Origin: Rhabdophis nuchalis
Taxonomy: Eukaryota; Chordata; Lepidosauria; Squamata; Natricidae
NCBI GenBank assembly: GCA_039707465.1
Contig: CM077644.1
Location: 140,972,962-141,036,961 of the forward strand
Length of the DNA: 64,000 bases
Direction of reading: 5' to 3'
Shown here: piece by piece, positions 1 to 12,235 of the stretch
Layout: each line of letters opens with the position of its first letter
Numbering within the stretch: the first letter of the stretch is position 1
Notes under the pieces: generated by a model
The model's input: only the letters and a program-made list of their open reading frames with translations
Told to the model about the DNA's origin: nothing
Databases searched by the model: none
Program-made: the position numbers and the translations under genes

Positions 1-2339
1 AAATATTATTGTCTGATTTTATTGTAAGGACATTTGACTACCTATTGAAATAATTGGGGCAAACAATAACCAGGATACCTAATATTTTAATAGAGTTTAC
101 TGATTCTCTTAATCTTTGAGTTAAGAAAGAATTAATAGAATTAATAGAAGCTGGTGGTTCGCTATAGGTAAGGATCAACAAGAATACACTGAAAATAGTC
201 TAATGGTGAATTTAATATAAAATACATTTATACTTCTAAAACACATTAGAAGTTGGGAATATTAATACATGTTAAAAATATGTGTATCATAGTACTCAAA
301 CTTAAATGATATTGTAAAAACTGTAGTATGGGCACACCCCATACAGAGATTAGGAATCTGAGCAGATTCTTTAGTGACATGCAAAAAGGATAACAACAAA
401 AATAATAGATGCTGATATTCTTTTTGGGTTTGGATCTCAAGAAAATTGCTCATTCTGGAGTGCCTTTAAATTGATGGAACAAATAACTAACTTGGTATCT
501 GTGACTGTGTATGCTTGCATATCTTTATATGCTTGATCCCAAGAGGAAAAACATTTATTTTGATCTTGTTGTGGCAACTATATCAAAGAGAACAAAACAC
601 TTAAGCAATAATAAGCATCCACTGCTGGATGAATGTCTAAGAAACATTTGGGATAATTTATTATGATAAAAAACCAATTTGTAAGATTAGAGTATGATTA
701 GGGATGCATATAATCATCTTAATTTATTCTGTTTTGAAACTGCAGATAAACAACAAATTATTATGTTGTTCATTGTCTATGATTTCAATAAGTTTGTTTT
801 GTATAATTCTTAATTAATTTAATAAGTTAACACATTATGAATGCTTACTATGCATTGTTGAATATTTAATATTGTAAGACATTGGGTTCGTCTTTCCCTA
901 CATCTGGAAATCTTATTCAACAATTCCTTTGATTTCTGAGTTTTTGTGAATGGTCCTACCAATATTAAAGTAAAATTTAAAACTATAAAAATGCCACAAC
1001 AGATGCAAGCATAGAAAATTGAGTTCAGTGTCTTTAGAAGCATACATTCATTTTTAAATGAATATATTCACCAGAATGTATAGAAGATTATATCTTCTGT
1101 GCTTGCATATGAACTTCAGAGTACATGTCTGTATACATATCACACCATCCCTTTTCAGAGTAAGTAATATTATGCAAAGTGCAGAAAAGGAATAAGAAAA
1201 ACAAGTCAACGAAATTAAATCCATTGAACAAGGAAAGAAAGAAAAATAAGCTAAATCTAGATTATAACAAAATCATTCATGCATATGTATTTCTCCATAT
1301 CATACCAACCTTACTAACCATGGTTGATTTTATAGCAGTGAATCATTGCTTTGTATGTTGCCTTTTTTGTTTTGTTTGGGGTGACTACAATACGCCATAC
1401 AGTCATGATTTCTCATTCTGCCACTTGACCCATTCAGTCTTCCTTTCTTTTCTTTTCTTTTCTTTTTAATTTGATCCTTAGTCATTCTTTTTGTACAAAC
1501 AAACCTATGCACTCATTTCATATTTGTCACTTGCTTTGGTATTCAATCCATGTGCTATTCAGCTCTGGTTTGCTCTAGTCCCTAACTATAGCCCCACTGC
1601 ATTCAAGTTACTTTTATTGTCTTCTGACATTACCAACTCTCATTTTCATATAACAAAGGAGAAGAAGCACATTTTTATACATAATCATTTTTACTTTTGG
1701 AGAGAAACATTCCTTCCAATACATACCACCCATTGTCTTTTTTCAAATTTCTCTTTTCAATTCCCCATATTTAGTAAGTACGATATTTTATATACAGAAA
1801 TTCATCTGCTTCTTCTAGGTTTTTGACACTTGTGCATAACCTAAAACACTCCATCCTTCCTTGTCAAACACAATCACTTGGGTTTGCAGTACATGGTACC
1901 GCAAGGAGAGACTATTAACATTTACAGCAAGTAATTTTATCTTATCATAACATAGCATAAATATATAACCCAACATAAACTTCATACAAAAGCCTATAAG
2001 TGTTTACATCCTCAACCAAAACCTCTCCAATGCTCCAACACCATAAGCATATCCATAAATACATTATGCAAAGATGGAAATATGGTACATTTTTTGTTTT
2101 ATTCCCTGCTTAGTGCTGAAGCCTACCATGCTTCCAAGGACAGTACATAATGTTTCCAATATATACTGCCTTATCATATTAAGCAACAACCTTCAACTGC
2201 AGCCTGACATAAATGTCTCAAAATTTTATTTATCATTTCTCTTCATAATCAAACATGCAATAAACATATTCGCATTCATATATTTCTCAATGACTTGCTG
2301 AAGAGCAAATATCTGGTCTCCCTTCCAAACTTAAGGCTG
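1..2339. other. Intronic DNA, no recognised element
   Basis: AT-rich sequence in the 3'-side EPHB6 intron. I see no exon with Eph features, no tRNA or other RNA gene, and no terminal repeats. The only structured piece is a (TTTTC)n tract at about 1438-1468. Weak LINE-like sequence may extend from 2340 leftward to about 1850. Confidence 0.5.
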
Positions 2340-2950
2340 CAAATTTTACCTCTCCTAACCCTTCATTAGAATTCTGCCAACACCTTGTCTTGGCATATTT
2401 AACAACTCAAACCCAATATAATTTGTACATTCACTCTTGTTTCCATTCCCTTCGCATAGGGGACTCATATCAGCACTCTTCCAAATGTCAAGTAGAGATG
2501 CAGCCTTCACATCTGCTTTACACAAATCATTCAGCCACTTCACAAGCAAATCACATCTCAATTTTAACATTTCTCCAGGTAAACTATCTACAATTTTGTA
2601 GCCCTACCATTTTTCAACATTTCTTACAGCATTATTTATTTTAAACTGAATTAAATTAAAATATTTTAAGAATTTAATTCCACTTTTGACACATTACTGT
2701 TATTTTTATAAATTCCCATTCCATATGCCTAAACACATATTCCAAATAAAGAGAACTTTTTCAAAGCAGATTCTCACCCATCACCATTTTATGTTTGTTT
2801 TGAGTCTCTGAAGATACCAGCCACTTTTCTGTACTGCACTGTAATTTCCCTCCTTATCATATTCTTTCAAGCACATTGAACCATTTCCCCCCAAACCAAT
2901 CTCTGATTCTTCCAATCACTGGAGTATACCATGCCACTGTTATTAACCTA
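2340..2950 (-). mobile_element. Degenerate LINE reverse-transcriptase fragment
   Basis: On the minus strand the broken reading frame contains KWLNDL, DIWKSADMSPL, GNKSECTNY and LLNMP. This resembles the N-terminal fingers of LINE reverse transcriptases (consensus type WK...VPLYKGKG.KSEC.NYRGISLL). Several stops and frameshifts make it an old remnant. The clade is not certain. Confidence 0.4.
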
Positions 2951-3237
2951 CGAATTCCTGTTTTCATACTCCCACCACAGCCTAGAAGACACCAATGCTC
3001 TACTCTTCTATAAAAATAGGTCCCCTTTGTTCAATTATAGCTATTGATTGGTTGAGAAATATCTCTTGGTTATGATTGAATCGCATTCCTTCAACTGATA
3101 TTTCCTGCTTCTTTCCAGGGAAGGGCTTTGTACTGTATGCTTCGTGCTTTGTTGATTTGTAATTTCTTTGTTTAAATTGTTGTGAGCCGCCCAGAAACAT
3201 TGAGAACTGGCCAGCATACAAGTTTAATATATTAAGG

Positions 3238-3595
3238 TTGGTTGTACAGTCAGACACATGTTTAGACTGGAATTGTCATTTCTATCTACCTATTAAATCT
3301 TTCTGAAGGACCTGGGATAGGCAGATGTTGTCATTTTGATGTGTAAAGGTATCATTTCAGGATGCAAGCTATTCCAGGTAAAGCTGTCTTTTGCAATTGA
3401 CTGTTGATGATTTTATCAATGCCGATGGTGTTCAGATGGGACTCCAGATGTTTTGCAATTGCACCCAAGGTGCCTAATTGTACTGATACCAACTTTGCTT
3501 TCTCTTGCCACTGCCATTCTATTTCTATTTGGAGGTCTTTGTATTTTGTGATCTTTCTTTTTATTCTATTAGTTCTCTCCAGGTATTACAATACA
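3238..3595 (-). mobile_element. R4/Dong-type LINE fragment (3' end)
   Basis: Minus-strand translation gives KITKYKDLQIEIEWQW, SVQLGTLGAI and LQKTALPGIACILK before a stop. This matches the C-terminal tail of an R4-type LINE protein and is homologous to the copy at 3908-4402 (KITKYRDLQIEVERLW, VIGALGAIPR). The 3' UTR contains a motif near 3250-3275 that recurs at 3780-3800 and 56650. It is a different and older subfamily than the next copy. Confidence 0.6.
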
Positions 3596-3635
3596 AGTAC
3601 TACTAGTAGACTACTAGTAGACTACTACTAGTAGT

Positions 3636-3832
3636 AGATGACAAAATGAAGACACTAAAGAGCTCTGGCACTTTAATATTCAAACAGACAAGCATCTGCC
3701 ACACAACACGTCACAACAGTTAACAATTGTTGATAAGAAAGACAAAGAGTTTGGATAATATATTATTAGAGTTGGGCATATAGTCACCCACATGTTTAGA
3801 CTGGATTATGGGATTTTTATCCACTGATAAAT
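3636..3832 (+). mobile_element. R4-type LINE fragment, opposite orientation, plus UTR piece
   Basis: Plus-strand bases 3660-3755 read as LWHFNIQTDKHLPHNT followed by TIVDKKDKEF, homologous to LWDFRIQTDRHLSYNTPDI of the neighbouring minus-strand copy. It faces the fragment at 3238-3595 across a TAC/TAG-rich stretch (3590-3640). Bases 3770-3832 resemble the R4 3' UTR in the other orientation, so this is a rearranged patch rather than one insertion. Confidence 0.5.
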
Positions 3833-3834
3833 TA

Positions 3835-3906
<72 letters not shown>
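3833..3906. repeat. (TTA)n microsatellite
   Basis: About 24 uninterrupted TTA units lie directly next to the 3' end of the R4-type LINE copy at 3908-4402, which matches the habit of R4/Dong elements of sitting in TAA repeats. Confidence 0.95.
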
Positions 3907-4535
<629 letters not shown>

Positions 4536-4577
4536 CATGTATATCAGCCCTATCGACTTTAATGATGCATTCCTTAC

Positions 4578-4614
4578 AAATTGTCTCCCCTCGGCAGGAC
4601 CGAGGGGAGACAAT
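4578..4614. repeat. Short inverted repeat at L2 5' end
   Basis: AATTGTCTCCCCTCG and its complement CGAGGGGAGACAATT are separated by 7 bases and form a 15-bp GC-rich hairpin just before the L2 coding region. It may belong to the L2 5' UTR. Confidence 0.6.
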
Positions 4615-4739
4615 TTTCATCCTCCCGGTTGGTGGCACGCAGCCGTTGGTTACAAACGGTCGGGTGCCACAACCCCCGCAGGCTAGGTGGCCAGGGAATA
4701 CAGAGCCAGGGTCTGCGGCTGATGTTTTGCAACGCCAGG

Positions 4740-7493
4740 TCCGTTGTCAACAAAGCCCCCCTCATTAGTGACCTTGTGTCAGAGGGGGAGCCGGACCTGG
4801 TAGGAATTGCGGAGACCTGGTTGGGCCACGAGGGAGGTCATCCCCTCGTTGAAATGTGCCCACCAGGCTACCGCGCATTTCATCAGCCGCGGGCCCTAGG
4901 CAGGGGTGGTGGGGTAGCGGTCATTATTAAGGAAGGCCTGGAGCCGAGAGAGACCATTGTGCCTCAGACTTCCGGCTGTGAGTCCCTCTGCATGAAGTCG
5001 GGCCTAGGGAGGCAGTTGGGCTTGCTGGTTGTATACCTGGCTCCCCGCTATGTAGCAGCAGCCCTGCCCGAGCTCCTGGAGGTGATCGCTACGGTGGCAG
5101 TGGAGACCCCCAGACTTATAGTCATGGGGGACTTTAATCTGCCATCGTTGGGCGAATCATCCGTGGTAGCTCGGGAGTTCATGGCTTCCATGACGGCCAT
5201 GGACCTGACCCAAGTAATTCAAGGCCCCACCCATGAGGGTGGACATACGCCGGACCTCATCTTCGTCTCGGGCCAATGGAAGAGTGATCTGGGTACAGGG
5301 GACATAGTCATCACACCCTTGTCATGGTCAGACCACTCACTTCTCCGACTCGACTTTCCGACCGCTGCTCCCCTCCGCGGGGAGGCGGAACCAGAGTCAC
5401 CAATCTGGTACCGCCCCAGGCGCTTGATGGACCCGGATGGGTTCCAGACAGCGCTTGGGCCATTTCCTGTATCCCTGACCCGCGCCCCGATGGAGGACCT
5501 CACGGCCGCATGGAATAGTGCGGCCGTGGGAGCCTTAGATCGGGTCGCGCCCTTGCGGCCTCTCTCGCGGCGGCGAACCACCCTGGCTCCTTGGTTCACT
5601 GAGGGGCTGCGGGTGATGAAACGCCGCAAGAGATGCCTAGAGAGAAGATGGAGGGCTAGCCGCTCTGAATCTGACCGGACACAGGTAAGAGCCCATTTAC
5701 GGACTTACATTGTGGCGCTGAGGGTGGCCAAACGTCATCATTGTGCCACCCTCATAGCATCCGCAGAAAACCGCCCTGCCGCCCTGTTTAGGGTGACCCG
5801 TTCCCTCCTTCAACAGAGGGAGCGGGAAGCCCCGCTACAGGGTAGAGCAGAGGAATTTGTGATTTTTCTGCAGGAGAAAACCGCCCAGATACAGAGTGAG
5901 CTAGCCCCCATTCATGGCCCAGTGGGATGCCACGAGAGAGATCTTGTTTGGGAGGAGTTTGACCCCGTTACTTCCGAGGATATGGACAGGCTACGTGGGC
6001 GACTGCGAGCCACCACATGTTCATTGGACCCGTGCCCCTCCTGGCTTGTACTGGCATCCTGGGAGGTGACACGAGGCTGGCTCCAAGAGGTTATCAACGC
6101 ATCCTTGAGTGAGGGTTCCGTTGTCAACAAAGCCCCCCTCATTAGTGACCTTGTGTCAGAGGGGGAGCCGGACCTGGTAGGAATTGCGGAGACCTGGTTG
6201 GGCCACGAGGGAGGTCATCCCCTCGTTGAAATGTGCCCACCAGGCTACCGCGCATTTCATCAGCCACGGGCCCTAGGCAGGGGTGGTGGGGTAGCGGTCA
6301 TTATTAAGGAAGGCCTGGAGCCGAGAGAGACCATTGTGCCTCAGACTTCCGGCTGTGAGTCCCTCTGCATGAAGTCGGGCCTAGGGAGGCAGTTGGGCTT
6401 GCTGGTTGTATACCTGGCTCCCCGCTATGTAGCAGCAGCCCTGCCCGAGCTCCTGGAGGTGATCGCTACGGTGGCAGTGGAGACCCCCAGACTTATAGTC
6501 ATGGGGGACTTTAATCTGCCATCGTTGGGCGAATCATCCGTGGTAGCTCGGGAGTTCATGGCTTCCATGACGGCCATGGACCTGACCCAAGTAATTCAAG
6601 GCCCCACCCATGAGGGTGGACATACGCCGGACCTCATCTTCGTCTCGGGCCAATGGAAGAGTGATCTGGGTACAGGGGACATAGTCATCACACCCTTGTC
6701 ATGGTCAGACCACTCACTTCTCCGACTCGACTTTCCGACCGCTGCTCCCCTCCGCGGGGAGGCGGAACCAGAGTCACCAATCTGGTACCGCCCCAGGCGC
6801 TTGATGGACCCGGATGGGTTCCAGACAGCGCTTGGGCCATTTCCTGTATCCCTGACCCGCGCCCCGATGGAGGACCTCACGGCCGCATGGAATAGTGCGG
6901 CCGTGGGAGCCTTAGATCGGGTCGCGCCCTTGCGGCCTCTCTCGCGGCGGCGAACCACCCTGGCTCCTTGGTTCACTGAGGGGCTGCGGGTGATGAAACG
7001 CCGCAAGAGATGCCTAGAGAGAAGATGGAGGGCTAGCTGCTCTGAATCTGACCGGACACAGGTAAGAGCCCATTTACGGACTTACATTGTGGCGCTGAGG
7101 GTGGCCAAACGTCATCATTGTGCCACCCTCATAGCATCCGCAGAAAACCGCCCTGCCGCCCTGTTTAGGGTGACCCGTTCCCTCCTTCAACAGAGGGAGC
7201 GGGAAGCCCCGCTACAGGGTAGAGCAGAGGAATTTGTGATTTTTCTGCAGGAGAAAACCGCCCAGATACAGAGTGAGCTAGCCCCCATTCATGGCCCAGT
7301 GGGATGCCACGAGAGAGATCTTGTTTGGGAGGAGTTTGACCCCGTTACTTCCGAGGATATGGACAGGCTACGTGGGCGACTGCGAGCCACCACATGTTCA
7401 TTGGACCCGTGCCCCTCCTGGCTTGTACTGGCATCCTGGGAGGTGACACGAGGCTGGCTCCAAGAGGTTATCAACGCATCCTTGAGTGAGGGT
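4740..7493 (+). repeat. Tandem duplication of 1377 bp inside the L2 ORF
   Basis: Copy 1 (4740-6116) and copy 2 (6117-7493) carry the same endonuclease domain and linker. I found two differences: G/A in the CAGCCGCGG versus CAGCCACGG context near 4888/6265, and C/T near 5657/7034. The unit is exactly 459 codons, so the frame continues. The junction shares TCC between the two breakpoints. Confidence 0.95.
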
Positions 7494-9211
7494 TCCTTGC
7501 CTGCCTCCCTAAAAGAGGCTATGGTGAGGCCCCTCCTCAAGAAGCCCTCTTTGGACCCAGCTCTTTTGAACAACTACCGTCCAGTCTCCAACCTTCCCTT
7601 CTTGGCGAAGGTTGTTGAGAGTGTGGTGGCACAACAGTTTCCCCGTCACCTGGAGGAAGTTGACTATCTAGATCCGCGCCAGTCCGGCTTTCGGCCCGGG
7701 CATAGCACCGAGACGGCATTGGTCGCGTTGGTAGATGATCTCTGGAGGGCCAGAGATGGGGGATGTTCCTCCATCCTGGTCCTATTAGACCTCTCGGCGG
7801 CTTTCGATACCATCGACCATGGTATCCTATTGCATCGGCTGGGGGGGTTGGGGGTGGGAGGCACCGTTTTACGGTGGTTCTCCTCCCACCTCTTTGGCCG
7901 ATCGCAATTTGTGCGGGCAGGAGAGCAGAGGTCGACCCCGAGACCCCTCACATGCGGGGTGCCTCAGGGGTCGGTCCTCTCGCCTCTCCTGTTTAATGCA
8001 TACATGAAGCCGCTGGGTGAGATCATCCGTGGTTTTGGGGTAGAGTACCACCTGTACGCTGATGACACCCAGCTGTACATATCTACCCCAAACCACCCCA
8101 ACGATGCCGTAGCGGTGATGTGCCAGTGCCTGGAAGCCGTGCGGATCTGGATGGGAAGTAACGGACTTAGGCTCAACCCGACCAAGACCGAGTGGCTGTG
8201 GTTTCCGGCTGCCCGATTCAACCAGCTTTCTCCAACGCTGGCCATAGGGGGCGAACATCTTGCCCCTGTGGATGGGGCGCGCAATTTGGGTGTCCTCCTG
8301 GATACCCGGCTGTCTATGGAAGAGCAAGTGACAGCCGTGGCCAGGAGGGCGTTCTACCAGGTTCGCCTGGTTCGCCAATTGCGCCCCCTATTGGATCGGG
8401 ACGCCCTTCGCACAGTCACTCATGCCCTCGTGACATCCCGACTGGACTATTGTAACTCTCTCTACATGGGGCTCCCCTTGAGGTGCACCCGGAGGCTTCA
8501 GTTAGTTCAGAATGCAGCCGCGCGAGCAATTATGGGGACCACCAGGTTTACCCACGTTACACCGCTCTTGCGCGAGCTGCACTGGCTACCTGTCGTCTTC
8601 CGGGTGCGCTTCAAGGTGTTAGTTATCATCTTCAAAGTGCTCCATGGCTCGGGACCTAGCTATCTGCGAGATCGGATCCTGCCCCACACATCCTCACGAC
8701 CGATTCGCTCCCACAGAGAGGGGCTTCTCCGGGTTCCGTCCACTAGACTTTGTCAGCGGGCGACGCCCAGGGGAAGGGCGCTCTCTGTGGCGGGCCCGGC
8801 CCTTTGGAACGACCTTCCCCCTGATATTAGAACGACCACTGACCTCCGCTCCTTCCGTGTAAAATTGAAGACCTATCTCTTTCGACTGGCCGGCCTTGAA
8901 TAGTTCTCTCTGTCTATTGATTCCAAATATTTTAATGGGTTCTTAATCTTATATTTTTAGCACGGGTAATACTGTTTAATTCTATTTTAAAGTATGTATT
9001 TTGTATTTATTGTATATTGTTTTTAGCTCTGCCTGTGCACCGCCCCGGGTCCCTGTGGGGAGAGGGTGCGGTTAATAAATTTCAATTTCAATTTCAATTT
9101 CAAATGCTCAAAAGTAACTAAAATAAATGAATAGTAATAAATATAGTAGATGTAAAATGAAAGGCGGGAAGTGAAGCAGGAAAGGAAAATGGGGAACTGA
9201 GATGGCCATAC

Positions 9212-9459
9212 CCGGAGGAAGGAATCCAGAGAACCATTCTCCATGAATTCGGTGACAATCATGACGGGACGGCTCTTGGTGACCACACCTTCAAGGCGGA
9301 TGACATTTGGGTGCTCAAATTGTCCCATGATGCTGGCCTCGCTTAGGAACTCCCGCCGCTGCTCATCGGTGTAACCGGCTTTCAGGGTTTTAATAGCCAC
9401 CATGTATTCACGCTTCCCTGGAGGCTTCAGGCGGCCAAAACACACCTCTCCAAATTCTC
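9212..9459 (-). CDS. EPHB6: EPHB6 exon, kinase N-lobe with intact VAIK lysine
   Basis: This 248-bp exon encodes 82 residues from [10 protein letters not shown] to [11 protein letters not shown]. It contains the end of the glycine loop (G.GEFGEV), the ATP-anchoring lysine in VAIKTLK (codon 9389-9391), the alpha-C glutamate in FLSEASIM, the Eph signature GQFEHPN.IRLEGVV and a Thr gatekeeper in VMIVTEF. The acceptor is CTGGCAG and the donor is GTATGG. The remaining kinase exons with HRD and DFG lie beyond position 1. Mammalian EPHB6 is a pseudokinase whose lysine is replaced; here the N-lobe looks competent. Alternative: an EPHB4-like paralogue, because GQFEHPN is also found there, but the juxtamembrane and FN3 exons argue for EPHB6. 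Confidence 0.92.
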
Positions 9460-9711
9460 CTGCCAGGAGTAAGGGATGGAAAAGACACCACATCAGCCAG
9501 AGGAGGAACTGGTGCTTGCATAATTTAAATGCAGAGGGAAAGTAAGGCTTTGGGCTCTGCTGCTTTGAGAGCCAAGCACTTCATCACTTTCTGGAGTTTG
9601 TTTCATTGGTAAGGTTACTAGAATGCCCAGGTTCAAATCAGGCAACACAATTCCCTCTTTTATCTTTGACACAGATTTTGACAAACTCCAAAGTTTTAAA
9701 CTTCGACACAG

Positions 9712-10240
9712 ATTTCTTTTATTTTTATTTTATTTTATTTGGCTTGTCAAGCATATATGAGAAAACAAGTGTAAGTATGAATATAACATATAAACATCTA
9801 AGTATAAGCAGGTGTAAGTATATACATAAGAAATGAGTACAAATAAATGGGAACAGTAGGACAAGGACGGTAGGCACGCTGGTGCGCTTATGCATGCCCC
9901 CTTACAGACCTCTTAGGAATGGGGTGAGATCCACGGTAGACAGTTTAAAGTTAAAGTTTTGGAGGTTTGAGGATGTAACAACAGAGTCAGGTAGAGCATT
10001 CCAGGCATTGACCACTCTGTTGCTGAAGTCAGATTTTCTGCAATCAAGTTTGGAGCGGTTTACTTTGAGTTTGTATCTATTGTTTGCCCATGTATTATTG
10101 CGGTTGAAGCTGAAGTAGTCATTGACAGGTAGGACGTTGTAGCAGACAATTTTGTGTACTAAGCTGAGGTCAGACTGTAGGCGGCAAAGTTCTAGGTTAT
10201 ACAGATCCAACATTTCAAGCTTAGTGGCATAAGGTATTTT
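9712..10240 (-). mobile_element. LINE 3' end, clade uncertain
   Basis: A minus-strand frame of 103 residues (9902-10213) reads LDLYNLELCRLQSDLSLVHK, VNRSKLDCRKSDFSNRVVN and AWNALPDSVVTSSNL. This is the typical C-terminus of CR1/L2/Rex-like LINE ORF2 proteins (ANNR..RS..F..RVVNAWN.LP). Downstream is an A/T-rich 3' UTR ending in a TTTTA-rich tail at about 9715-9740. The rest of the element is missing. Confidence 0.65.
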
Positions 10241-10364
10241 TACTGCGAGCAGAGGAGTGGATTGGGGGTCAGTCTTCCAAGTCTCAGCTGAACAATCTAA
10301 ATACTTTCACAATTGATACAATCATTGGTCTGCTCCATCTGAGAAAGTTTTTAAAAAAAAAATC

Positions 10365-10486
10365 AAACATGACAACTTTAAGATGGGTGGATTTCAATTC
10401 CCAGAATTCCTGAAGCAGCACGGTTGGGGAAATGCTGAGAGTGGAAGTCCATCTATTTTAAAGCTGTCAAGTTTGAAAAACATCAG
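10365..10486. mobile_element. Old foldback hAT-type MITE remnant
   Basis: Near-palindromic arms (ACAACTTTAAGATGG...TTCAATTCCCAGAATTCC and the reverse GGAAGTCCATC...TTTAAAGCTGTCAAG) match the foldback family at 34096, 38218 and 13047, but are strongly diverged. No target duplication could be read. Confidence 0.45.
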
Positions 10487-10544
10487 TCTAAGGACTCAAG
10501 CAGCAATTTGCCTGAAAAAAACCCCTCCAGAATCAAACTAACAA

Positions 10545-10563
10545 ATGCACACACACACACACA
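10545..10563. repeat. (CA)n microsatellite
   Basis: Short CA run in the intron. Confidence 0.9.
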
Positions 10564-10689
10564 AACCCCAAAGTTCTAAAGCTCTTTCTTGAAGAAAAGA
10601 GAAGCTATAGTAGATTAGGAGCCTTCTGCCATTCAGGAGCAAAGAATATCAGAGAATAAGACGAGCTCAGTCTTGAGCTTCATCTTCCA

Positions 10690-10945
10690 CCAATTTTTTA
10701 TTTATTTGTTTATTTATATCCTGTCTTTATTGTTTTCACAAATAATTCAAGGCAGCAAACATATCCAACACATCTTCCTCCCCCTATTTTCCTCACAACA
10801 ACAACCCTGTGAGGTCAGGTGAGCGGACAGTGAGATGAGTGGTCTAAGGTCACCTAGCTTTCTTTCATGGCTAAGGTGAGACTTGAACTCAAGAGTCTCC
10901 TGCTTTCTAGCCTGGTGCCTTAACCGCTAGACCAAACTGGCCAAG
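10690..10945 (-). mobile_element. tRNA-derived SINE, MIR/CORE-like
   Basis: The minus strand carries a B-box-like GAGTTCAAGTCTC near the head and the typical GGTCTAGCGGTTAAGGC start. The body has CTAGGTGACCTTAG and CCTCACAGGGTTGTTG. Similar copies lie at 27635, 31790 and 49855. It is an intronic retroposon, not a tRNA gene. Confidence 0.6.
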
Positions 10946-12029
10946 AAGAGTACCAGGTTTTTACAGGGAGTTATTTCTTACCCCTGTATACATGTCTTAT
11001 ATAATACTGTTTTCTTTCCCCCCCCTGCAACTGCCTCTGTCCTTTGTAATTCTGGTCATTGTATATATTTTGCATTGGTGTGGGATTACATCATGAGGAA
11101 ATGATTCCCATCCTATTTCGGCAGCAGGTGTGAACTGAATAAAATTCTGTCCCTTCTTAAATAAAGGGCAAGGGCTGGATGGAAAGAATAGCTGTATCCC
11201 CTCATTGTTGCATAGTTCTAGAGATGTGCAGAGCTTCAGATCTAAAGGGGGGGAGGAATGCTACATTGGGGGTGGGGCAATCCCAGGAAAATATGCAGTT
11301 AAATTAACAGGCTCTCAGCAGGGTGCAACAAGGCCTTTGAAGCTGGCACGAAAGAGCTGTCAGTGCCTCCTTACCTCAAAGATATATTTTCCTGAGATAT
11401 ATGAGAGCTGAGGAAAAGACATATTTTTGTAATAGTGTTATTAAAGATTACAGGTACAGCAGTAAAAACTAATACAAACTGGAAAAGCAGAAGAATAAGA
11501 AGAAGTAGAAGAGGCAAAAAAAGAAAGAAAAAAAGGGAAACTACAAAGAAGAAAGGAAAGAAAAACAAGGATACAGTAAGTAAAAAAAATGGACATCCAA
11601 AAATATGCATCTTTTTAAGGAGGCACCGAACATGTACATCCCATCTACTTTGAAGCATCTTTTTGTTTTGGATCTGAAGCACAGCACATTGTTACACACT
11701 ACTTTTCTTAGAATGTACCCATTTTTTAATTTCTCCAACACCTAAGATGAAGCCTGCATGGTGAAGATGTTGTCATGCCGCTTGAGTGAAGTTTTATTAG
11801 TCATTAAAAAAAAAAACTTTGGCAAAAACAGATAAATGGGAGGATCACCTGACAATTGGGTGGACCCTTGTCAACATCAATAAGCTGTAACCAAACTAAA
11901 ATGAGTATGCTTAAACTGCAGGTTCACAATGAGAAATTTGAGGCTCTAAGTGAGAACAAGTACTGAAAAATAGGGGTTAAGGAGCAAATAAAATAGCAGA
12001 GGTTAAATGAGAAAATATTACTTCATTAC
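10946..12029. other. Intronic DNA without recognised element
   Basis: Stretch between a SINE and the exon at 12030. It contains a purine-rich run at about 11480-11600 (GAA/AAAG-rich) and a poly-A at 11805-11815. No coding signal survives inspection. Confidence 0.5.
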
Positions 12030-12149
12030 CTGATCCAATGACTTCCTCTATCTTGACAAAAGATACATCAATTTCCTTGGCAAATTCCCGAATGGCTTCA
12101 TTGGGGTCTTCATAGGTAGAAGGGTCAATGTAATATTTGACCCCAAGGC
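12030..12149 (-). CDS. EPHB6: EPHB6 exon, juxtamembrane tyrosines and kinase start
   Basis: This 120-bp exon encodes [16 protein letters not shown], then [21 protein letters not shown] and IGSG. YIDP and YEDP are the conserved juxtamembrane tyrosine motifs that in Eph receptors release kinase autoinhibition and dock SH2 proteins when phosphorylated. The exon ends inside the glycine-rich loop, and GSG continues as EFGEV in the next exon. The serine in IDPSTYEDP, where EPHB1-4 have phenylalanine, points to EPHB6. EFAKEIDVS is like active EphBs and unlike the divergent human EPHB6 sequence here. The acceptor is CTCGCAG and the donor is GTAATG. Confidence 0.92.
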
Positions 12150-12235
12150 CTGCGAGGGAGACCACAGACTCCAGAGTCAGTAATGAGCTTGAGAGAAGAG
12201 GCAGCTAAAGAAAGAGGAGATTCTCAATCACTTAC

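Larger units (their letters stand above)
4578..9105 (+). mobile_element. L2-clade LINE with intact single ORF and internal duplication
   Basis: One open frame (last stop 8901-8903) encodes an apurinic-type endonuclease followed by a reverse transcriptase. Endonuclease motifs include LMFCNARSVVNK, PDLVGIAETWLG, MGDFNLPS and SDHSLLRLDF. Reverse-transcriptase motifs include NYRPVSNLPFLAKVVE, SGFRPGHSTETAL, LLDLSAAFDTIDH, GVPQGSVLSPLLFN and the catalytic YADD. The C-terminus has the CR1/L2 tail SRLDYCNSLYMGLPLRCTRR and WNDLPPDIRTT. The 3' UTR ends with the CCGCCCCGGGTCC hairpin-type L2 tail and (CAATTT)n repeats. No stop or frameshift is present, so it is young. A 1377-bp segment is duplicated in frame; without it the protein would be about 980 residues, the normal size. 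Confidence 0.9.

Noticed and set aside
5219..8455. Many GC-rich open frames antisense or in other frames to the L2 ORF
   Set aside because: They mirror the GC-rich L2 coding sequence and repeat identically in both duplicated copies.
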